Assembly (NCBI RefSeq): GCF_010093535.1
Contig: NW_022985176.1
Location: 1,204,360 to 1,268,359, forward strand
Direction of reading: 5' to 3'
Source: Lindgomyces ingoldianus
Taxonomy: Eukaryota; Ascomycota; Dothideomycetes; Pleosporales; Lindgomycetaceae
DNA: 64,000 nt
A program made the position numbers and the translations under genes. Positions 55,246 through 64,000 of this stretch are shown one piece after another. Positions within the stretch are counted from its first letter, which is position 1. Every line of letters starts with the position of its first letter. The notes beneath the pieces were generated by a model that was given only the letters and a program-made list of their open reading frames with translations, did no database searches and was not told where the DNA came from.

Positions 55246-56480
55246 CTAGAATATCAGTTTTTCCAGTTTAAAGCAGTAGCCTGAAGCTAGTGCACATACT
55301 GAACAAGTCAAGCTGCAATCATGCTTGAAAGTAATATCTAATAGTAGAAAAAGTAATTCAGCACTGATGTTGCTACCAACAGCAGGGAGGGCGGCCGGCC
55401 CGCTCCGGTTAGCCCTTGTGAGTTTAAAGCAGTTACTATATGATAGAGATTGGTAAAACATATGTTTTGAGTTTATGACACTTTACTATATATATATATG
55501 GTTGAATGCTCAGCCATTTGTTAGTTAGCAGGGCAAACCCTTACTATAGCTGCATTTAAAAAGAGGCTTAGAAGACACGTAGCTGAACATACACTTCTGG
55601 AAACTTACGCTACACTGCTATTTTTCCTAATATAATGTACGATACAATACGACTGGCTTATATCTTAATATGCTATAAGGAAACAAGCATTACAGTCCAC
55701 TTATTAGCGTAAACACCCTTTAGTCAGCAAAACTCTTGAAATACTTGATATTAAGGGCTGAGTGGTATAATACCATAAAAGAACATTCTCTTTTAATTGA
55801 ACTTTCAAAGGATTATTCTGAAATATAAAGAGCTTGCAAAATCCATAATGCAGGAGGCTTGAGGGCTGTTCAGGTGCTAAAAAAGAACCGACTAAGGGCA
55901 CAACTAAGATGGTTGTATTCTTTTGGGTACGGTCTAGAACCCTAGGGAAAAAATACATAGAGAACAATTCTGCATTGACAATAAATTTATAAATTCATGT
56001 AGGAAATCTTGAGATGCTAATCAATTGAATTTGTTTCGGTTCGGTGGGATTTTCGCTACGCAGCGGCCAGGTTACCAAAAAAAAAAAAAAGCCCTCTAAT
56101 CGTAACGGCAGGCTTCAACATTGTGTATTTGACTCATCAAGCTCATGTTTTGGGGGCACTCAAAAAGGCCTATATTATTCTGAAACCCTTGGCTATGGTA
56201 AGAGAATGAACTGTGCCAATCGCTGTCCTCCTGTCAACAAGGAATCTTCTCTGCATTGTACAGAACGCCCCTACCTGCGAGATACTCAAAGGGCTTAGTT
56301 CTAAGAGCGCTATCTCTTTCTCCAAATTATCTCATCTTTTACGGTACAAATCAACATCCTTCGATATAAAATTCATCAAGAGTATTCACAGTTTTATAGC
56401 GAATTCATTTAGCCATAATTCCTAATCCCAAATCTATTCCAAACTTAGAAAGGAAAAAACCCCCGAGGACTTATCAAACT
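55246..56480. other. AT-rich, gene-free region
   Basis: Stop-rich on both strands, with a (TA)n run at about 55487-55498 and a poly-A run at about 56079-56091. It may contain RIP-degraded repeat DNA that cut off the 5' part of the TPR gene. Short open frames are not credible. Confidence 0.4.
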
Positions 56481-57861
56481 GTAGTGAAAATGCGTCATGG
56501 GGACTCGCTACTCATATGAGCACCACTACTCGGACTACTGCGCTATCTTCATCAGGCGACTGGGTAGATGGTAAGGATTGGGATTCTACACAGCTTTTGA
56601 GAAGCTACTTCTTCAGCACATTCACCCGGAGAACAAATTGGGCCCGCATATTTCCAGTACTCTAGGCACACTGAAGGCACTTACGCCGTCAAAGTCCGGG
56701 CTACCGGCACCAGCGCCTTCTGGTAAAAAAAAAAACTGCCCACAACCTCCGTAATGGAGCGTGCACTATAGAATACATTCGTTGACATACTTATGTTCCT
56801 GTAATAGAGGCTCTGTCTCAGGATAACACACTGGGCAATGCCATGGGAGCACTATATTCTAATGCGTCCCTATAAGGTCGACCCACACTATCTCTATAGA
56901 CCAGGACAAATCTAGATGGAATATCGGACTGGTTCAATGCAGATCTCCACGCTACGTCAAATTCGCTTTCGTTTCTTTAAGTCTTTGGCAAACACAATAT
57001 CCTAGTTTCGCCATCTCTAGTTTGACAAGGTTGGTATGCTGAATCCTAAAGACGGGAGCGATCTCCTAGTGGTCAGTCCTTTTTGGCATGGTGTCGGCCA
57101 TGGCGATTTGAAGCTTCAGCCTGCACATTCAGCTAGCCAAGCATACTCTAAAGCCAAACTTAGTCGACACACCAAAGGGAGTGATGTACTTAGTTATATA
57201 TGAAGCATGCGCAGCTTTATGACCTTCTTCTACGATCCGGAACCTCCATCGTTGTCGAAGAAAGCCAGCGATGATCACGAAACGATCGTACTTATTCACA
57301 ACGACCTCGACATTTATAACGTCTACATCGATAATTCCGACCCTGTCACTGGTGTCATCGACTGGGATCTCACTCTCACGATTCCTCGCTGCATTCGATA
57401 TACATTCCTTCCTCTCTTTCTCTGCAATGATGGGAAAGACTGCTATGCCATGGACAACGCATTACACACGTTTTGGTGATTTGAATTCTACCGACCCTTA
57501 TACACGGAATATTATCGAGGCCACTCGCAATTTAGAGAAAGATGCTCCCAGAGAGGGCATCTACACCTCAAAATCACATAGTTACCAAGCAGCCAATGAC
57601 GCTTTTGATATAGACGGAGAGTCCGGCCACTTCGGAGAGAAGAAGTTCAAGGAAATTCCTGGACTCCGGCCATTGCAATCGGTTTTGGAGAAATTAGAAG
57701 GCAAACGAGGCCGGGGTGATGGCGAAACCATGTCGATGAGGAAGACAGCTTCTGGTGCCTCAAGTCTGGTGCTCAAAGTTGGATCTTCCTATTTCCTGGT
57801 TATGCTCACGAGAATGGCAAATTCTTCTATCCAAAAGCTGCAATACATTGCTCCTTTTTGA
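56481..57861 (+). pseudogene. decayed APH-type phosphotransferase gene
   Basis: The best block is 57207-57479, whose frame contains the kinase-like catalytic loop LIHNDLDIYNVYIDN and the metal-binding GVIDWDLTLTIPRCIRYTFL, as in fungal aminoglycoside-phosphotransferase-fold proteins. Upstream, short pieces such as GTYAVKVRATGTSAFW (about 56655-56705) look like the N-lobe but are broken by stops. Downstream, FEFYRPLYTEYYRG (after the TGA at 57477-57479) continues the C-terminal helix. A last open stretch reaches 57861. No continuous reading frame can be built. The substrate is unknown. Confidence 0.6.
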
Positions 57862-58085
57862 GCTGCCCCCGAGTGGTATGGACTATGCTTGGTCCTGGTA
57901 GCATCATACATCCATCAAATCCTAACTTTGGCGCGTTTGCTTCAACCTCCGATTGTGTTGTGTTCAGCTAAAAGATTTAACTCGCGTCGCCGGTATTTGT
58001 GTGACCTCTTACGCGGTTTACGACACCGGAATGCCACGTCTAGTTTCCTGCAGTAGACGGGATAACAAAAAGCTCTTGATAGTTA

Positions 58086-59208
58086 ACGTTGATGGTAAGC
58101 AAGTTGGCGCCTACTTTTAAGACACGATGACCGTTAACAACTATAACTCCACTAACAACTACTAAAATGTGCTATAATAAAGCAGATGTCCTCCTTGCCT
58201 AGGCAGCTCTTGATAAATGCTAAGTTAAAAGCGTGCAACGCTTAGCAACTAACTAACGCGCTGGAATGCCTCCCCAACGATATTGTCTGCCTAAATTAAA
58301 GAAGCTTACTAAGCTAGAAGAGGAGGTCGTTATTAGACATATACTAGGCCTAGATTCACAATAATTTGCGCATACGCTAAAAGCTGTACGTTTTATGGCA
58401 GACAAGCTGCTCGCTGAGCGCGACGCTGGCTAAGCTAGAGACTAGTGCTGCGAAACTTTGTTAAGTAGACGTCTAATCTTAAGACCTACGGTTCAGAAGC
58501 GAAAGGTGACAATACAATAAGCAGAGAGCTCTACTCAAGGATCTAAGGCTTATCAGTAGCTAGTTTAAGCTTGTACAGCATACTAAGGCTACGTAAAATA
58601 TCCTGAACAAGGATACCTACAACCTTAACATAGCTAGTTTGTCTTAACTAGTTGTCACTAGCTTAGAGAGGCGCAGTAGGGCAAAGGCAATACAACTGAG
58701 CAATTGTGAGTAGGTTACAGTTATCTGAGGAATTAATACTGCTAGCTAGGCTATTCTACCCTTCTGTCTTATAAAAGGCGCGGAGATAGTAGTTTATTCT
58801 ATAGTGTTGCTACGGAATTAGGCCTCTACCTGCAGTAGGTTAATTAGGCTGCGACAGGGTAGAGATAGCGCAAAAGACAGTAGATAGGGAAACAAGGGAC
58901 CTTAACGAAGGGAGAAGAAAAGGATATAGTCGCGTATAAGGACGCTGAGCGACAGGTAGAGGACAGGAGGCGTTAAGCTGCACCGCAGGCAGGTCTGAGT
59001 CGACAAGCTACAGCGCGCTGCAAGCGCTGCAGAGAGACTAGGCACGACTCGCGCACGTACAAGAAGCCAGCTATATATACTGCCTAGTTAGGATATCTTA
59101 TATAATAATATAATTTAAAGGTGTTGTTAAACTGCGCAGTACTTTTTAGAGACAAGGTAGTGGGGGCGGCCAGCTCGCTTGTCTGGCTAACATACTTACC
59201 ACCTACGT
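58086..59208 (+). mobile_element. pogo/Fot1-type DNA transposon, internally deleted and RIP-mutated
   Basis: 1,123 bp. The ends ACGTTGATGGTAAGCAAGTT (left) and ACGTAGGTGGTAAGTATGTT (right, minus strand) are inverted repeats, and each is flanked by TA (58084-58085, 59209-59210). Inside, the plus strand reads as Fot1/pogo transposase: LTKLEEEVVIRHILGLDS, AVRFMADKLLAERDAG, VVTSLERRSRAKAIQLSN, and the C-terminal zinc-knuckle-like CKRCRETRHDSRTY. TAA, TAG and TGA replace residues expected to be Gln, Arg or Trp. The catalytic DDE portion is missing, since intact relatives are clearly longer. Confidence 0.85.
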
Positions 59209-60260
59209 TATAGAACTTGAAGTATTGAATGCGTTGTAGTCTGTAGCTACCGAATATGGTTGTTGGATAGCTTTTTCAGATATATATAAACGATAGTTTA
59301 AGGAGACCTGCACAGAGTAGTAAATGTCTGGGTACTCAGCTCTCTGGCGTAGCGAACTAGATACAAAATATCATAAAAAGATATGGAAATAATCTAGAAG
59401 GATGAACAGATGAGCCTCCATTTCAAGGACAAGCGGCCTGTACTTCTAAAATTTGCTTTCTTCATCTCTGCCCTGGAGGACTATGCGTCACTTCCTTAAC
59501 TCAGCCTCGTGGCACCACATCTAGAGAACTTCAGTGATTGGTTAGCCGTATAGAAAAACGGCATAAGGAAGCCGAGCACGAGCAAAAAGAGTGAGATGTC
59601 TTGAAGCGAAACGTGCAACCTACAGATATGTATTCAAGGAACGTTGATGAATTTGAAAACTATTTGAACGTGGGTGGTTGCTGAGGAAGCTGAGTGGCGG
59701 ATTTGAGGGTTGGTGTTGCGCTGATGCTGCGTGGCAAATGGGTCGAAGCGCTTGGGATAATTTTGTAGCTAGGGAGCAAGAAGGAACATTAGGAGCTGTT
59801 GAGATGTCTCACTTAGCTTTTGTTGAAAGTGTTGCCGTGGGTGGAGTCGTGGAATCCCAACGGCGCTAACTAGAATAGGGATGGATCTAGCCGAATTGAG
59901 AAGACTATCATTCAAATACACGCACATCTGAGGCCATCGAGCTCCAGCAAGCAAAATAAAGCGCTTGGATCTGTGGATACTTATAAGATTGTTGAGTCGG
60001 TAGTTCTAACGAAGAAATGAATAGAATGCCAAGTACACAGTATCGGGGGAATGGCGAGGTCTAAAATGGGCACGCCTCCATTAACATAATCCAACTTTTC
60101 CCTCAAATTCAACCTTAGTACATTGTACCGTATATCGTATCGATACCAGAAAGTACTTAAATCAATTCTTAGCCGAATCTTTCTCAGTCCCCAATCTCTG
60201 CATCCGCAGCCTCAAGAATCCCTTGTACCATCCACAATCCTGTCTCCTATAACAATAAAT
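59209..60260. other. intergenic region, no convincing gene
   Basis: Sequence between the pogo element and the small membrane-protein gene. A 63-codon frame at 59678-59869 has no domain. The promoter of the next gene is within the last ~200 bp. Confidence 0.4.
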
Positions 60261-60689
60261 ATGCTGTACGAGAACGACACCAGCTCAGAGTACGACCACC
60301 TTTTTGGCCGCAGACTGTTGACTCCACCATGGTCCCACCCAGACCCCGAAATGACGCAGAACTTCTGCGGCCTTTCCCCTTGTCAGTTTCACGCCGTGGA
60401 AGCTCGACGGCATCGTGCAGCTGAGCAGGTATGGCACCATCGCCAACAAGCTCGAGATGCTTCCCATCAGAGAACCCCTTTGCAAGACAGGGCGATGGAA
60501 GAACATCGGTTCGTCAATATTGTCATAGAGGAGCATTCCCGGCAAACAACGGGAAATTGGAAAGGGCGGGCACGTAGAGATATTGACCCACATCTGGATG
60601 TTTGCATTCTTGTAGGCGTGGTGGTAATAGGTGCAGTTTTGGTCACGGGGTTGATGGTTTGGTTCATACTTAGAAATAAGGGAAATTGA
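60261..60689 (+). CDS. small single-pass membrane protein, hypothetical
   Basis: Intact single-exon frame of 142 aa. The ATG at 60261 sits in an AT-rich context (AATAAATATG) after a likely 5' UTR. The first ~110 residues are polar, rich in His, Arg, Glu and Gln (HAVEARRHRAAEQVWHHRQQ), with two Cys close together (NFCGLSPCQF). A single strong hydrophobic helix follows (VCILVGVVVIGAVLVTGLMV) and a short basic tail (FILRNKGN), consistent with a tail-anchored or type I topology. No family is recognised; probably lineage-specific. Confidence 0.55.
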   Translation: MLYENDTSSEYDHLFGRRLLTPPWSHPDPEMTQNFCGLSPCQFHAVEARRHRAAEQVWHHRQQARDASHQRTPLQDRAMEEHRFVNIVIEEHSRQTTGNWKGRARRDIDPHLDVCILVGVVVIGAVLVTGLMVWFILRNKGN

Positions 60690-61060
60690 GAACAGAAACG
60701 TGTTCTGCTTCTGGTGATATGAGGACATATACATTTGACTGAGAGACGCTGAGAGGAAAAAAGTATGGAGTGTGCAGATACCAAGATGAGGGATTTAGCT
60801 GGGGCAATTAGGAGAAGTTTGACTTGAATATTCGCGTGCAATGGCGGTGGAACTAAAAGATAACACTGGGCCTGCTCTTCAAAAAAAATTTCGAATAGAG
60901 GGGATAGAGCTCTGCAAATTTTGTCATAGGAACCAAGGACCTCAGCTTGGATTGATTGGTGCTACAATTCACCAAAAATATCCCAAAGTCTTGGCTATTG
61001 AATATACTATCTAACAGAAGTGCTTAAACTTTCCAAGGCTGCCTCTCGACCCAGCTTCAA
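60690..61060. other. convergent intergenic region
   Basis: 3' flanks of the small membrane-protein gene (plus) and of the DUF1479 gene (minus); nothing else is seen. Confidence 0.4.
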
Positions 61061-62636
61061 TCAGTCATAAAATCCGAGGATCTTGTTTGCCCTATCAAGA
61101 ACTTCTCTCTCCCCAGGCACCAACCCTTCTGCATCACTGTCCCACTCTGCTAGGCCCATGGCTCTACATCCTTCGACTCCAACCAAATTCTCTAACTGTT
61201 CCACTTTCATTCGGCACACGTGGTTGCTCTCTCCAATGCCACCCCCAAAATCTGGACTTGGTGTTCCCTTAATGAAGTTCTCCCTCTGTCGTACAAGATA
61301 TTTAGCGTTTTCTACTGTCATTGGACAAGCTGGGATGTATAGGACGCTGGAGTCAGATTTTCCGGCATGTGTCTTATCCACCGCATGGATTGTGTCGCAA
61401 TGCCATGCTACATAATCCCCTGGATGTACTGTGGGCATGTGAATCATAGATTCTTGCAAATTGAGGTGAGGATGTAGGAGTTGTGAAAGTTCTTGGCCGT
61501 GTCCGGGGGTAGCACCCTGGAGCCATGACGAGGGCGTTGAATCCATGCTCCAGTTGTCTGAAGCAAGGAAATCTACCGAACTAGACATGGCTTCAGATGT
61601 TGTTTGAGCTCCGGACTCGACACCACGCTTCGGAGAGAAGAACGGCCGAAGAAGGTAGTACACTGTCGCTTTCGCTAACAGGGGGTTTACTAGCAAGGTT
61701 CCTTCAAAAGGGCCAGTTGTCGAGAGCGATAGCCATCCTTGATACATACGGAACATGCTACAGGCTCCTACTCCTTGGTGGAGATCTAAGACGGCAGACA
61801 GTCTGCAGCTTGCTTCCCAAGGGTCATATTTCTCCCACTCCCCTTTCCACACTGAATCATATACTCCACCAAGCCCATACCCCTTTTCGTCCCATCGCTC
61901 GACGCTACCGCCATCAACGTGAGGTCCTAATGCGAACGTTGCATCTCCGGGAAGGCGCATTCGTAAGCGGTCTGCATAGCTGGCTGGGTGTTCTGTTGAT
62001 ATCAGGGCTTGGGGGTTGGTGCTGTGCCAAAACGACATGAGGAAGCGGTGAGTTTTAAGCAGATTGGAGTTTCCACGAGCGAGGAGCTGCGTGCGTGACC
62101 AGTAGAGTTCGAAGACTTGAGGGTTATCTGCCGGAAAAGCTGAAGGAAAAGTTAGCGACGAGCTCAGCGTAGGAAGAAGTTCAGTACTCTACACCTTTAG
62201 TCTGAGGGTTCTGCCTGATGTATTCTTTTAGATCTGCCTTCCATTGTAACGCTTCCTCTATTGGGACCACTCCTCTTACAACGGCAACACCTCTCTTCCT
62301 CAACTCGTGGTTGAATTTTTCCGGTGCATTATCGATGTCTTTGAAGTCTATCTCAGGAATGGCCTTAGATCCTAGTTCTACGATGAGCGGAATTTCCTCT
62401 CTAAGATCTCGTAGTAGACGTTCCCACGACTTTCGCACTTCGTTCTCGCGACCCTTGATCAGGCGACCTTTCAAGTCTGCATATTTGGGGGCGAGAGGGG
62501 AAAATTGCTGGCCAGACAGCGAAACAAAGGCATCCGAAATATCACCTGCCCTTTTCTGAGCCTGCGTGGCTGCAGTCCGCAGCTGCGTAGTGATCCATCT
62601 CGTGGGGGTTCGGACTGTTCGTAGCGTGGACAACAT
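61061..62636 (-). CDS. DUF1479-family protein (putative Fe(II)/2-oxoglutarate oxygenase fold), with one-base frameshift
   Basis: The family is widespread in fungi and bacteria (YbiU-like) and has the cupin-like fold of non-haem iron oxygenases; the substrate is unknown. Exon 1 is 62636-62195 (GTGTAG donor). Exon 2 runs 62140-61061 after CTTCAG. Removal of the intron gives the expected NPQTKAFPADNPQVFELYW. Right after YW, GGG at 62101-62099 carries one G too many: the conserved continuation SRTQLLARGNSNLL is in the +1 frame and then stays open to the stop. Without the extra base the protein would be 506 aa. Probable metal ligands are in LGPHVDGGSVERW (HxD) and WHCDTIHAV. The Arg/Thr-rich N-terminus could be a mitochondrial presequence. 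It may be a new pseudogene or a sequencing error. Confidence 0.85.
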
Positions 62637-63511
62637 GATGAATAGGGCCAGTTTAAGGCTCGGGAGTCAACTTGGTGTTATGATGAGGCAATCTAATCTC
62701 TCATTCTGTGCCATTATATACCGTCTGCTAACTAGAAGGCTCCTGGTGATGCATGAGTCTTTTCCGACAATGCAGTCGTGAATCTGGAGATGAGGGGCAA
62801 GCTCAGACTTCGGAAAGCCCAAACGGGAATGGCTTCCTCACCCCAGCCATTATCCAACGAGGAAGGCGTCTGGCCGTCGAGAAATCTATCCGACCTATTT
62901 TCTGCTCCAAGACTGATGGCTTGGATTTGTCGAATAATCACTGACGGAATGCTTCGAGGGAATGTTCGACTGGGGATGGGGGGTCCCGATCTCAAGAACT
63001 CGCCTTATCCTGCCCCTCACTTGATGCATCCCGTTTCATCTATCCAGTGCCAACAGCCCACTTCAGCCCACCCATCCCAAGTCATGCTTGCACGCGGGGA
63101 AAAGGCAGGCTGAATCGACGGCCCGTTAATCCACTGACCGCCTTCATCATCGTCGACGGCGCCAGGCAGAACGCAGCTAAAACACCAGCATCGTCAGGTG
63201 CAGCTCGAGAAAGGTCTGGAGACTGTGTTGGCAACCAGTTTCTGCCTTCTGATGGGCTGTAGGGCGGACAGTGAAATTGATATTCAGCCGCCTGTGAGCA
63301 ATTGATGCACCGTACATCGCTCACATATCTTACTCGGCATCTGTTAAGTTTCTTGGGACGCGTCGAGACGGCCGCAGCGGGACGTTCTGCCGCAACCAAC
63401 CTGGAACAACGCAGTATATGAAGATGTGAGATGCCCGCTGCTGCAGCCCTCCCGAACTGCGCCTGAAGGCTCAAACTGTGTCAATTCGAGTCTGTTCAAC
63501 ATTGTTTCAAC
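62637..63511. promoter_or_regulatory. divergent promoter region, DUF1479 gene / beta-glucosidase
   Basis: 875 bp between two start codons on opposite strands. Open frames inside are short and not protein-like. Shared regulation is only suggested by the layout. Confidence 0.4.

Positions 63512-64000
<489 letters not shown>

Overview
The window is nuclear DNA of a filamentous ascomycete (Pezizomycotina). The evidence is the many short GT-AG introns (mostly about 40-110 nt, with CTAAC/CTGAC-type branch sites), the fungal-type gene content, and transposon copies that are AT-rich and full of stop codons as expected from repeat-induced point mutation (RIP). The order or genus cannot be fixed from sequence reading alone.

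Left third (1-26.6 kb): the 3' end of an unknown gene; a decayed spliced gene (about 1.2-2.45 kb); a divergent mitochondrial pair, succinate dehydrogenase subunit CybS (SDH4) and mitochondrial processing peptidase beta, sharing a 309-bp promoter; a short coiled-coil (SCOC-type) gene; a 662-bp hAT-like miniature transposon with an exact 8-bp target duplication; an intronless 1,259-aa ankyrin protein; an MFS monocarboxylate-type transporter; and an SFP1-like C2H2 zinc-finger regulator preceded by a 4.6-kb stretch without a convincing gene.

Middle (31-48 kb): tRNA-dihydrouridine synthase 3 (with a GC-AG intron) divergent from a BAP31-type ER protein; an amidase; a small acidic hypothetical; a secreted histidine acid phosphatase in about eight exons; an RTA1-type seven-helix membrane protein; a decayed Cys-rich cell-surface protein gene; and the spliceosome-associated armadillo protein CTNNBL1.

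Right third (49-64 kb): a transposon nest. A ~3-kb element with long, imperfect terminal inverted repeats has collected five copies of a 128-171-bp LTR family. One pair forms a complete 604-bp LTR element without coding capacity: identical LTRs, a CTATA target duplication, a polypurine tract, and a primer-binding site that is the exact reverse complement of 16 nt placed 30 nt downstream of the TATA box in its own LTR. That is the layout of Tf1-style self-priming. A second LTR family has inserted into one of these LTRs with its own target duplication. Just beyond lies a ferroportin gene whose only intron is best read as a spliceosomal twin intron (stwintron), one intron interrupting the donor G|T of another. 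Further right are a TPR fragment of the kind found at NLR-type gene ends, a decayed APH-type phosphotransferase, a RIP-riddled pogo/Fot1 transposon, a small single-pass membrane protein, a DUF1479 gene with a one-base frameshift, and the 5' end of a GH1 beta-glucosidase.

Most intact genes are housekeeping functions (respiration, protein import, tRNA modification, splicing, ER, growth control). Accessory functions (amidase, phosphatase, transporters, glycosidase) and decayed genes lie between them. The genes do not form one obvious pathway cluster. All calls come from reading the sequence; no database search was run.
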